This document shows positions 50,972-60,500 of a stretch of DNA of 64,000 nucleotides, in pieces (position 1 is the first letter of the stretch; each line of letters begins with the position of its first letter). Location: assembly GCF_014842265.1 (NCBI RefSeq), contig NZ_JACYVI010000001.1, forward strand, positions 856,701-920,700. The letters run 5' to 3'. The notes under the pieces are model-generated. The model was not told the DNA's origin, did no database searches, and saw only the letters and a program-made list of their open reading frames with translations. The translations under genes and the position numbers were made by a program. This DNA is from Pseudomonas sp. CFBP 13711. GTDB taxonomy: Bacteria; Pseudomonadota; Gammaproteobacteria; Pseudomonadales; Pseudomonadaceae.

Positions 50972-52344
50972 CAGGAGACCTCGATAGCGGCCATGAGACC
51001 GGTTTCCATGTGATCGATCACATGGCAGTGAAACATCCACACGCCGGGATTATCCGCCACCAAAGCGACGCGCGCGCGCTCATTGCGCCCCAGCAGGTAG
51101 GTGTCGGTGAAGTACGGAATCACGTCCTTGCGATTGGAGGCGATGACTTTGAAGCTCATGCCGTGCAAGTGAATGGGGTGCTGATATTGCGTCATGTTCT
51201 TCAGCTCGAAGATGTAACTCTTGCCTCGTTCTAGCCTGGCGATCGGCCGGTCGGCGCAGGTCTTGTCGGTGATGTCCCAGGCCTGGCCATTGATCTGCCA
51301 CAAGCTGGGCGGTTTGCCGTTGTCGACATTCACCGACACCGAACCGACCCACTCGAAATTGAAATTGAGCTTCTCGGCAGCGGCCAGATCAGGCTCGGCG
51401 ACCGGATTCGCTGGCAGCTCAGGCGGCCATTCGCCCGGCGCATCGTTGTTGGGGACCGAGCGAAAGGTGCCCAGCCGTACGGGGCCGTTGCGCAGGGATA
51501 TCTCTTCACCGACGGCAGGCGCCTTGATCGCCAGACAGATGCGCATGCCCGGCCCCAGCCAGTAATCCTTGCCCAGCGGGCGCGGTTTGACCGGGTTGCC
51601 GTCCAGGGCGTAGATCATCGCCTCGGCGCCCGGCAGGTTCAGGCGATAGGTCACCGTGTTGTCCAGGTTGAGAATGCGCACCCGAGTGATTTGCCCGGCA
51701 GGTAGCTCGACGACGCCTTTTGGCACGCCATTGATCGTCGACAATCGCCCCGCCGTGCCCTCGCGTGCGGCCTCGCGAATGACGCTGAAGTCGGTGAAAG
51801 CGCCCTCCTCGTCCACGTGCCAGCTCTTCAGGCTGACCACGCGTTCGTGGGCAAACCCGGTGGGCTCGCGCTCCTCGACGATCAGCGGCCCGACCAGCCC
51901 GCGCCCGAGCTCCTCGCTGCTGCTGACGTGGGGGTGATACCAATAGCTGCCAGCGTCCGGCACGCGGAATTTATAGTCGAAGTACTCGCCCGGCTTGACC
52001 GGCAATTGCGAGACGTACGGCACGCCGTCCATCTCCAGAGGCAGCCGAATACCATGCCAATGGATGGTGGTTTCAACGGGCAGGTGATTGATGAAACGTA
52101 CCCTCAGCCATTCGCCCTGCCTGACACGCAGTTCAGTGCCCGGCGCCGAACCGCCGAATGCCCAGGCGGGCGTCTGATGCCCGGCCACAAGTTCGACGTC
52201 CAGCGGCGCGGCGATCAGCTCGTAATCGTGCCCTTCGCCCGGCCCGCGCTTGCCCAGCCAATACCTTGAGGCACCGCCCGCGCCAAGCCCGACCACGGCA
52301 AGACCGGCCAGACCTCCGAGTATCTGTCGACGGGTAAAAGACAT
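50971..52344 (-). CDS. Multicopper oxidase family protein with Tat signal
   Basis: Exported laccase-like enzyme of 457 residues. The start MSFTRRQILGGLAGLAVVGL carries a twin-arginine motif, so the protein should be exported folded. Copper-site motifs are all present: TTIHWHGIRLPLEMDGVP, GSYWYHPHVSSSEELGRGLV, HPIHLHGMSFKV and VWMFHCHVIDHMETGLMAAI. The final site has Leu where Met often occurs as the axial ligand. The substrate is unknown; copper tolerance or metal oxidation are common for the family. No other cop or cus gene is near. Coupled to tadA. Confidence 0.93.
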   Translation of the reverse strand: MSFTRRQILGGLAGLAVVGLGAGGASRYWLGKRGPGEGHDYELIAAPLDVELVAGHQTPAWAFGGSAPGTELRVRQGEWLRVRFINHLPVETTIHWHGIRLPLEMDGVPYVSQLPVKPGEYFDYKFRVPDAGSYWYHPHVSSSEELGRGLVGPLIVEEREPTGFAHERVVSLKSWHVDEEGAFTDFSVIREAAREGTAGRLSTINGVPKGVVELPAGQITRVRILNLDNTVTYRLNLPGAEAMIYALDGNPVKPRPLGKDYWLGPGMRICLAIKAPAVGEEISLRNGPVRLGTFRSVPNNDAPGEWPPELPANPVAEPDLAAAEKLNFNFEWVGSVSVNVDNGKPPSLWQINGQAWDITDKTCADRPIARLERGKSYIFELKNMTQYQHPIHLHGMSFKVIASNRKDVIPYFTDTYLLGRNERARVALVADNPGVWMFHCHVIDHMETGLMAAIEVS

Positions 52345-52515
52345 GTACGAAAAAACCTCAAACGACGGGTCGCATCCTTGAACGATACGAGGGGCGGACA
52401 CGATACACCTGCACTTACAGAAATTTAAGGAGACCGCGTACGCAATACATATTTAGTGCCAAATGAGTCGGCAATCCCGCCAAGCTTGTCTTCCCGTTCA
52501 TCAAGGAAGACGAAT

Positions 52516-55449
52516 ATGACCACCGCAGTTAATCACCTGTCCTCTGCAACCCTGGACCAGGATCGAACCGCCCTCATCAGAATAAGTGAGCGTCTGGTCG
52601 AGGCCTGCCCGGACATGCGTGAAATGGCCCGCAGCATCGCCCGGGAAATCCTCCTGCGTCAGATCGGTCACGACGCCGAACCCGACACGGTTTACTGGCA
52701 CCGCTTCCACACGGCGGTTAGCAGTCCGCGATCATTCAATGGCTGGCAGCACCGCGATGCGCCCTATCAGTCGATGAGCCTTCCGCAATTGGTCATGCAC
52801 CGTTTCACCCCCCACGATCAGGATAACGCCGACACCCTGCAGATGCTTAGCGGGTTCTACACCGCAGACGCCGATGCGGACGCCTTCGATGAGCGAAACG
52901 AGGTCAGGATGTTGCCCGCTCAGGTCATGGGTGAGTTTTGGTCAGTGGATTTCAAATCCCGCTATCACGAGAAGCTGAAGGCGTTCTGGCGCGACTTCGC
53001 CGATCACTTCCGCACCATGGCGAAGGCCAACTTTATCGCCAGCGCCCTTGAAGACCATCAAGCGGGATGGCTCACCGAAGAGGACCTGCGAAGCGTCCTA
53101 CGCGCGGCGAACGTAGAACCGCCCGAGTCACCAAGCCTGGAAACCCTTCAAGCCAGCGCTCCGGCCAGCGCCGAAGCGAGTGTCTGGACCTTTGACGTGA
53201 TCGGCTACGAGGCCAGCGACATCTTGCGCGTCGTGACCGCCGGCGGCCGACAGATTCTCTACACCCCCGGCGAAGTGCAGGCGTTTCATGCCTTCGCGAC
53301 ACCGGAGGAATTGCACTGGTGGCTGCTGTCGCAAAACAACCGCACCGAGCGGCGCGCGCGTTTCATGGGCCATTTCCCGCTGTCCGCCCACGGCGAGGCT
53401 GACGACAACATCGGGTTGTTTCACGGCCTGGACGTTCTTTACACCACATGGGGCGCGGCGCATCCCGGCGTGATCAATCAGCACAGCAAACCTGTGTCGG
53501 GTGACCCGTTCAGCCATCTGCGCGACTCGACCCGCACGCGGATGTTGGCCGACGCAGACCTGGCGCTGCACTCCAACGGCGATCTGCGCAAACAGATGTG
53601 GATTGGTTATCTGCGGTCGTTCTCTCAGCTTTCCGGTGCGCTGGCAGCGATTGACTGGCCGATTGCGCTGGCAGCCGTCGGCGCGGGCATCGCCGACATG
53701 GGCCTGAATATCGATCAGGCCCTGAACGGCGCAAGCACGGCGCAACGCAAGGCGGGGGTTATCGGCGCTGTGGCGGCCAGCATCGACGTCCTGTTTAACA
53801 GCACCTTTCTCGTCGGCGGGGAAGCGATATCGGAAGGCGAGTTGCTGCGGCCTGAACCCGAGGGGGAACCAGTACCCGAAGTCGATGAGCCTATTGATGT
53901 ATTCGTTGACACGCCGGGCTTCGAACCAGAATCCGTTTACCCCTTTGAACGCAACGATGGGCTGGCCTCCTTCGAGACCAACATGCTGCTGGATGCCTTC
54001 GAACCCATACGCGAAGAAGGCCGTATGAAAGGCATCTGCCTGACTGATCAGGGCGAGACGTTTATCGAGGTCGATGGCTTCGCCTACGCCGTTCGCTACA
54101 TCAACGAGCTCAAATCCTGGGCCATCATTGATCCGGAAAATCCTTTCTCGTTTTACCGAAACATGCCTGTGAGCCTTAACGCTGCCGGGGCATGGGAGCC
54201 CGTCACACCCTTGGGTCTGTCAGGCGGCGGGAAGGTGCTCGGCAGGATGTGGCCCGGTCGTGGTGTCGGCGTTTCTCCGCAGACGACCACCCTTCCCAGC
54301 CCATACGAAATCCCCGACGCGCTGAAATCGGAGGTCATGGATGGCGCGCAGTATGGCGGTCGCTTTGTCGACGATCGCTATCGCAGTCCCGATTTCGACA
54401 AGCCCGACCCCTACGACGAGTTCAAGCGAATCCGTCGCAATCTGCGAGACGACGCCAACACATTCTTCAACACGCTGGAACTGCCAAAGCGTCCAGAGAT
54501 TCCCGAGCTGCCTGCCAACGCGCCGCTCAAAAGTGCTCTCAAGAGCCTATTCAAACGCTCATCGGGCCTGGTCATCGGCGAGAGTCATGCCGGGATCGGC
54601 AGCAAGCAATTTCTCATTGAACAGATGCCGTTACTCGCCAAGCTCAAGGTGAAAACCCTCTACATGGAGCACATGCTCACCGACTTCCATCAGGCTGATC
54701 TGGATGCTTTTTCGAGAACCGGCACTTTGTCGTCTCAGCTCGAGGAGTACATCAAGACGCTGGACAAAGGCCATCGAACTGACCCAACCGGAAAGTACAC
54801 ATTCATGGCCGTGCTCAAATCCGCGCAAGAAAACCGCGTGCGCATTCGGGCAATCGACTGCATGGCGAGCTACCGCGTCGACGGCATGGAAGGTGCGGAG
54901 CAAACGCTGCGGCAGAAGGTGATGAACTACTACGCCAAAGGCGTCATCGACGCGGACCAAGGGGCGAGAAGCGACGGCAACTGGGTGGCACTTGTGGGTA
55001 ACTCCCACGCCAATACGTACCAGGGTGTTCCCGGTATCGCGGAACTGGAAGGGGTTGTAGGGCTGCGCATTGAGGACGTTCGTTTGGCAGAGTCAGCGGG
55101 AATAACGTCAGACCCCGGTATTGAAACGACCGACACGGTGGGCCGTCGTGCGGGACGAGTGCAGAGTGATCTGCGTCTGCAGGTTCTGGTCGCCGCGCCC
55201 CGGATTGAGCTCAGCCTGGAGAACAAGCTGCTTCGAGCGGGCATGTTCACCCTCGATGACAGTGACGGTCAGTTGACCCTCGTTCACCGCAGCAATGAAG
55301 GCTTGGCGGTTCGTACCGAGATCAAAAGGGAGGGCAAGCGCGTCTTTATCGACCGGCCGAAGTGGCAGCGAGTGAGCGGACGTCGGTTTGATACGTTGGG
55401 GGATTTGACGTCGGCGCTGGAGCTGATGGGGATGACGTGGGTGCGTTGA
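52516..55449 (+). CDS. Large candidate toxin, dermonecrotic (DUF6543-like) and Tiki/EreA-like domains
   Basis: A 977-residue protein with no signal peptide. The N-terminal half resembles the Pseudomonas dermonecrotic-toxin-like family: LRKQMWIGYLRSFSQLSGAL followed by a hydrophobic helical stretch (IDWPIALAAVGAGIADMGLN to about residue 435). The C-terminal third reads as a Tiki/EreA-type domain, with GLVIGESHAGIGSKQFLIEQ (E689, H691), KTLYMEHMLTDFHQADLDAF (E718, H719) and WVALVGNSHANTYQGVPGIA (H831), placed like the metal or catalytic residues of that superfamily and of the Pasteurella multocida toxin C2 domain. AAGGA precedes the ATG. The family names come from memory of similar proteins. 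No cognate immunity gene is obvious. It ends at an intrinsic terminator. Confidence 0.65.
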   Translation: MTTAVNHLSSATLDQDRTALIRISERLVEACPDMREMARSIAREILLRQIGHDAEPDTVYWHRFHTAVSSPRSFNGWQHRDAPYQSMSLPQLVMHRFTPHDQDNADTLQMLSGFYTADADADAFDERNEVRMLPAQVMGEFWSVDFKSRYHEKLKAFWRDFADHFRTMAKANFIASALEDHQAGWLTEEDLRSVLRAANVEPPESPSLETLQASAPASAEASVWTFDVIGYEASDILRVVTAGGRQILYTPGEVQAFHAFATPEELHWWLLSQNNRTERRARFMGHFPLSAHGEADDNIGLFHGLDVLYTTWGAAHPGVINQHSKPVSGDPFSHLRDSTRTRMLADADLALHSNGDLRKQMWIGYLRSFSQLSGALAAIDWPIALAAVGAGIADMGLNIDQALNGASTAQRKAGVIGAVAASIDVLFNSTFLVGGEAISEGELLRPEPEGEPVPEVDEPIDVFVDTPGFEPESVYPFERNDGLASFETNMLLDAFEPIREEGRMKGICLTDQGETFIEVDGFAYAVRYINELKSWAIIDPENPFSFYRNMPVSLNAAGAWEPVTPLGLSGGGKVLGRMWPGRGVGVSPQTTTLPSPYEIPDALKSEVMDGAQYGGRFVDDRYRSPDFDKPDPYDEFKRIRRNLRDDANTFFNTLELPKRPEIPELPANAPLKSALKSLFKRSSGLVIGESHAGIGSKQFLIEQMPLLAKLKVKTLYMEHMLTDFHQADLDAFSRTGTLSSQLEEYIKTLDKGHRTDPTGKYTFMAVLKSAQENRVRIRAIDCMASYRVDGMEGAEQTLRQKVMNYYAKGVIDADQGARSDGNWVALVGNSHANTYQGVPGIAELEGVVGLRIEDVRLAESAGITSDPGIETTDTVGRRAGRVQSDLRLQVLVAAPRIELSLENKLLRAGMFTLDDSDGQLTLVHRSNEGLAVRTEIKREGKRVFIDRPKWQRVSGRRFDTLGDLTSALELMGMTWVR

Positions 55450-55462
55450 GGCTTCATGTGTG

Positions 55463-55506
55463 AAAAAACCGAGTGAGGCCTTGCGGCTTCACTCAGCTTT
55501 TTGGGA
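55463..55506. terminator. Bidirectional Rho-independent terminator after the toxin gene
   Basis: A 10-bp stem, GAGTGAGGCC (55471-55480) with GGCTTCACTC (55485-55494), one G-T pair, and a TTGC loop. T-rich sequence (CTTTTT) follows on the plus strand and AAAAAA precedes it, so it can also serve the converging hydrolase gene. Confidence 0.85.
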
Positions 55507-55565
55507 GGAGCGCGGTCTCGACAATGCTCACGACGCGACACCCAAGCGGGGTTGTACAGAGCATC

Positions 55566-56702
55566 TCATTGCCGCGTCAGCGGCAGGTTGTCCTGCCAGC
55601 CTTTTAACAACGTCGTATTTTCCGCAATGAGGTGACAGGTCTGACCCGTCGTTTCGCGGCACGTGCCGAGCGCGAGCTGTTCCGCCTTCTTGAGCGAACG
55701 CGTTCCGAACTGCCAGAAAAGGCCGGTGCCGGTTTTGGAGACGGCCATGGCTTTCTCGGTGACACTTTCAACGTAGGCCTCGGCATTCGCACGGTCTTTC
55801 GGCCCAAGTTTTGAAAGGAGCGGCATCAACGCGCTGTCGTCCATGGCGGGAAGATGGTTGTGTTTCAAAAATGCTTCGATGTGAGGTTTCAGCAGAATAT
55901 TGGCCGTTTGCATGTAAAGGGTATGCCCATTGGTCCCGACGGGCGGCAGCGCCACATACTCAGCATTACCACCTTGGGAGCGATAACCCGCTAACATCTG
56001 CGCGACAAGGTCCGGGCCAAAATAGGGATCGTTTGCCGCGTACATCCAGAGCGTCGGTGTCGGATTGTCTTTACCGAATCGGGTGAAATTTCGTACGAGG
56101 TCCGCTTGAAATAATGGGCACTCCTCGGGGGAATCTACGTCGGTGTAGTGATAAACGCCGCCAGAGAGACTGATCACCGCTGACAATGGCCGCCCCGGTT
56201 GAGCCGCCAGGTCCATCATCGCAGCGCCGCCTATCGAAACACCGACCCCCAACGCCGTGGACGGGTCCACGTCCGGACGCTTGCGAAGAGCGGTCAGTGC
56301 AGCGCCAAGCTCCTTGCCATGGACATCGAGAAACCTGGCGACTGTCGGGTGGGCGCAATCTCCCCCGCCTTCGATAAAACGCCCCGTAGAACGCCCATAG
56401 CCCGGCCACACCACTGAAGCGGCAAGCCAGCCTCGGTGTGCAAAATCGTGTGCGATGTGGGAAAGCCAATCGGCACGAACTGAGGAAGGAGAGTCTCCTG
56501 CAGAGCCGTTGACGATTAGCGCGATGGGAAACTTGCCAGCGTGCGCAGGAAGGACGATCAAGGCTTCGAGTTTCTCGACATGCGAACCGACTTTGATAGG
56601 CAACATCAACTGCTCTTCGCGCACCGCCGTATCGGCGTACGCCTGACCAGCACAGAGAAACAGCACAGACATCAAAATCATCAAACGTCGAACTGATTGC
56701 AT
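55566..56702 (-). CDS. Secreted alpha/beta hydrolase (dienelactone-hydrolase-like)
   Basis: A 378-residue exported hydrolase. The signal peptide is MILMSVLFLCAGQAYA (cleavage near YADTA). The fold shows KFPIALIVNGSAGDSPSS, GWLAASVVWPGYGRSTGRFI, the nucleophile elbow GVGVSIGGAAMMDLAA, the acid region PTPTLWMYAANDPYFG and the histidine in PVGTNGHTLYM. The substrate is unknown; ester or lactone cleavage is likely. It converges with the toxin gene and shares its terminator. It lies just outside the left repeat of the guaA island. Confidence 0.85.
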   Translation of the reverse strand: MQSVRRLMILMSVLFLCAGQAYADTAVREEQLMLPIKVGSHVEKLEALIVLPAHAGKFPIALIVNGSAGDSPSSVRADWLSHIAHDFAHRGWLAASVVWPGYGRSTGRFIEGGGDCAHPTVARFLDVHGKELGAALTALRKRPDVDPSTALGVGVSIGGAAMMDLAAQPGRPLSAVISLSGGVYHYTDVDSPEECPLFQADLVRNFTRFGKDNPTPTLWMYAANDPYFGPDLVAQMLAGYRSQGGNAEYVALPPVGTNGHTLYMQTANILLKPHIEAFLKHNHLPAMDDSALMPLLSKLGPKDRANAEAYVESVTEKAMAVSKTGTGLFWQFGTRSLKKAEQLALGTCRETTGQTCHLIAENTTLLKGWQDNLPLTRQ

Positions 56703-57039
56703 CGTAGAACACTCGCGTTACGCATGCCTGACGAAGACAAACCCTGTCGTTTTTGCAATTGCCGATTCGCGTGATCAGGTGATCACTCAGCCGAGGCGGG
56801 TAACATGCCACATCGCCACGGTGCTTGGCGATACATTCCCCTGCCAAATTTTGACCGGCTTTCTAAAAGAAAAAAGCCCGCTTTTACGCGGGCTTCAGGA
56901 CATTTCTTGCTATCGGGTGCCGGACAATGCCGGCCACCCCATCATTCCCACTCGATTGTAAATAGCTTTAAAATATCCATGAATATCATTGCCTTATGAT
57001 AAATAAGGGCATAAATACCATGAAATGTGCCATTTTTTG
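56703..57039. other. Gene-free stretch at the left island end
   Basis: These 337 bases hold no credible gene. They include the left copy of the guaA 3' end repeat (56872-56959). The remaining sequence from 56960 is AT-rich and belongs to the island. Confidence 0.6.
56872..56959. repeat. Left direct repeat of the guaA island (att-like)
   Basis: Eighty-eight bases that match the guaA 3' end repeat at 61757-61844 with five mismatches, in the same orientation (offset 4885). On the minus strand it still encodes Thr-Ile-Glu-Trp-Glu-stop, with different synonymous codons from the intact gene, followed by a terminator-like stem. This is what site-specific integration into the 3' end of guaA leaves behind: a displaced gene end at the far boundary. 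Confidence 0.85.
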
Positions 57040-57240
57040 TTATGCAGACAATAGCTTGTGTTCTGCATCTGGCAGACTCCACCCTTCATCCTGCCCAAAC
57101 GCCTTAGCCAACTGGCGCAATAGAATGGCCAGCTCGGCCACTTCACCGTTACGGCGTACCTCAATCAGCAGATCAGCGCATATTTCCCCATCTATGCTGA
57201 AATGCTCGTCCATTCCCTCGTCGTGCGGTCGGGTTTTCAT
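57040..57240 (-). CDS. Small protein resembling the N-terminus of a HigA-like antitoxin
   Basis: A 66-residue product with a good ribosome binding site (GGAGG ten bases before the ATG at 57240). The text MKTRPHDEGMDEHFSIDGEI and AELAILLRQLAKAFGQDEG resembles the start of addiction-module antitoxins of the HigA-like group (COG3636-type, typically about 100 residues), as I remember them. Those continue into a helix-turn-helix; here the chain ends soon after AKAFG with no HTH. It is either a shortened gene or an unrelated small protein. No toxin gene is adjacent. Confidence 0.5.
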   Translation of the reverse strand: MKTRPHDEGMDEHFSIDGEICADLLIEVRRNGEVAELAILLRQLAKAFGQDEGWSLPDAEHKLLSA

Positions 57241-57553
57241 CTGGCGTTATCCTCCCATTTGAGGGCGCTTACAGGGTGAGGTAATGGATGTCTAGGCCCG
57301 CGACTTCGGTTATCATTTTCCTGCCCGTAATCCTCAGCCGCTGCTTAAATTTTCACACAGTTAGGACTCAAAGCTGCTAGTTGTTATAAACATCAACTAG
57401 CCTAAAGCGAATCTTGCCCCTCCACCCCATGCGCAGTGGTAACTGTAAAGCCAGCTAAAAATCCGTCATTTATTCCTGCATTTAATGCAAGTAAAACTTT
57501 TCATTTACTTACCTTTTATGATGAGCTTCGCTAAAGCGAAAATATCAACCCGG
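57241..57553. other. AT-rich intergenic region with two hairpins
   Basis: No gene is credible in these 313 bases. A perfect 8-bp inverted repeat, GCTAGTTG (57376-57383) with CAACTAGC (57394-57401), and a small stem TTCGC/GCGAA (57527-57540) lie downstream of the STAND gene and may act in 3' end formation, though neither has a clear T tract. Confidence 0.5.
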
Positions 57554-60500
57554 CTAAAAACGACCAATATTAACTTCATCATCCCGATCTAACTCATCCT
57601 CAATCTTCCGATCCAAATAAGAAATATAACTTCTCACCCAAACTCTAACATTGCCGACTGGGTGTTCAAGCAACGGACTCAAAGCGCGTTTGTCAGACTC
57701 CAAATAAGGAACGAGCGAGCCAGACCAAGAACGGGACACCATGTTCGCTCTAAGCGTGTTTCCTACATCTTGATTCTCGCCGAACCGCTCAAGCAGCGCT
57801 AGAAACAGCTCGGCAGGTCGAAATTTCCCCTCTGTAGACTCAAACACATTCAGACAGCCAGCAACAAAAGCAGGCCCAATATCTGGATGCAAAGAACACC
57901 AATTCATAACGACTTGCACAGGAACCACTGAGAGAACACTTGGCATAACAACTGCTGAGCCATTTTCACGATCTAACAGCTGTTGAAGCCAATAACGCTC
58001 CATACCTTTTGACTGAACAATGGCTTCTCCAAAAATTGGCCACAGCACATTGCCATAGTCACGCATCAATTCAAGCAATAAAGGTTTGGTGTAATTCCAA
58101 ATATCGCCATGATTGAAACCACGTTTACATGCAGCTATCAACTGATTCGCCAGCGAAATCGCAAACTCCTCATCCGGCTCTTTAAGTATTTTCTGAGCTA
58201 GGTCATTCCAATGATGAGCATCTATAGATGTACTTTTTTGCTCTTTGTCAAGTGGAACAGCTGTAACCATTCTTTTGAGTGGTTCACGCAGCGTCTGAAT
58301 AGCACCATCATTACCAAAGCAGTACATATACATTACGTTAAGCGCAGGCCAACTTGATCGTTCCCCAAGTTTCATCAGCCGCAAACAAAAATCCGCAATA
58401 TCAGCTGATGAAATCCCATCTGTAACGCTTCCATAACTTAGTGCGCTCACACTATCGGGCGACACGATATTGTTTTCCACCAACTCAACGAGCACATCAA
58501 GATGATACTTATTGATATTCCCAGTGCGAAGAATCTCGGGGTACAAATAAACTAAATCGTCATCCTCACGAACCCTATCAATATTATCTTGCCACTTCTC
58601 TGGGGAGCGATCAAACACCCCACGATACAACCCATAAATAAACGCCGGATTAGGTCGATCTATGGAAGCCAACTTCTGAAACGACAAATCTATAATTACA
58701 TCAGCCTCAATCTCTACCAATTCAAGTGCCAGCTGATAGCCGAATGAGAATGCTTGTTTCTGCTCACCTTGTAAAATTAAACTTAAATAAGGGACAAGCT
58801 CATCAATATTTGACGCAAGTTTTTTAGCCAGCTCTTTGGCATTTTTAGATGCCATATCGACATATTGACCGTCTTCCCCACGCCTATGCTCCCACGGAGG
58901 GTTAACTACCAATATTTTCAACTTTTCAGAAAGTTCAGCTTCGGTAGAACTGAGTAGTTCCAACCAATCATTCAGAGCCGCTCTAGACTCCTTGCTCATA
59001 TTTTCAGAATCATACTCGAACGTATTTTTTATACTTTCCAGAGCAGCAGGCCAATACCGCCCGTTTCGAGTTATAATATTTCTGATTGCCGAATCCAACA
59101 TCTCAATCCGATTCCGTGCTACGAAACCACGAATCGAATGACCGACAGTTGAAAGCACTTTTTCTTTTTGTTCCTCAGCGCGATCAAACATTATCAACAA
59201 TAAATCAAATGCCTCTTGCCAAAAATCAAATATTTCTTGCCATATTTTTGGGCGCCACTCCTCAAGCGGTGCTTTGGTCCCCTGGTATTCAGCCCCTATA
59301 GTTCTTGTGCCCCCGTATGTACTCACCGCCTGATTTAATGCCTCAACCACCACCATATCAATCTCTGCTTTGTTACACGCTATGGCACGCCTTAATAAAT
59401 CAAAGCGTATCCTTGGCCTCGCTTGAGTTCCAGATAATTCAACTCTAAAAAGCTGAGAAAACATACCTGTTGCATTATTGCTCCACGTCTCATTCTCAGC
59501 CGAAGCGAGCAACAGCATGCACCAGGCGGACTTTTCAAAGTATTCTGAATGAAAGCATAACTTCTCCAATGCCCAAACAAAATTTCTTCGAGCATCTCCT
59601 CTAGTCGCCTGAAGCTCCTCTCTACTCATGCCGACCAAAACTTTATACAACGCATAACTAGTTGACTCGGGATTCACTTCAACAAATGCGCGGAAGAGTT
59701 TCGAACCCCTCTCTGTAAGCAGCACTTCCGCTTGAAGAAAAGGACTGTTCCCCCCGAACAACTTATCAGAAAATCTTTGGACGCTTGGCTGACTATCCAA
59801 ATATGCAGCTTGAGTACAAAAGCTCTGCATCAATGAGTCTGGCAAATTATCAATTAGCTGCTTTTGTCTATCATACGAAGTTTCATCCCACCATTCTGCC
59901 GCCAGAGTAAGAGCAAGAGGCTTAGGCACTACTCTTGCGTACCTGCCGGCTCGATTGATAATTTGCCTCCTCGTAAAAATTGACAAAGTTCTATCAAACA
60001 CTTTCAAACTCGACCCAGCGACATCCTCTGCTATGAATCTTGCCTCTTCGCCTGCAACCCCTTCGCCTGTACCAAAAACATCGAATAACGCACAAGCAGA
60101 TAGTAACTCCTTATCGACATCCGACACCCCTCCGCCACCGTCGATTAATTTTCTGATAACTGAGTTACTTTCTATCGAGCCTAAAAGTCGGCCCTGCTTT
60201 TGATATTGCTCGGCAATAAGTGTAGCCATCAACGGGTAACCCTGAGCGAATCTAGCGACTCGCTCTACGTCAACCTCGCTCATACCCACCAATATTGGTG
60301 TCAAAACCTGTTTTATCGCTGCATCGGACAAAGTGGATAATTGAATATGGATAGAGTCAACCTGATCATTTGAATACCCAACGGTAACCAGCTTCAATTG
60401 ACAATCAACTTTGTTAACCTCTTTCCCTAAATAATCATGCAATTCAACGCTGCAGTTTTCCACTATTACAAGACCAAAGGTGCCTTCCTCGACCATTCGG

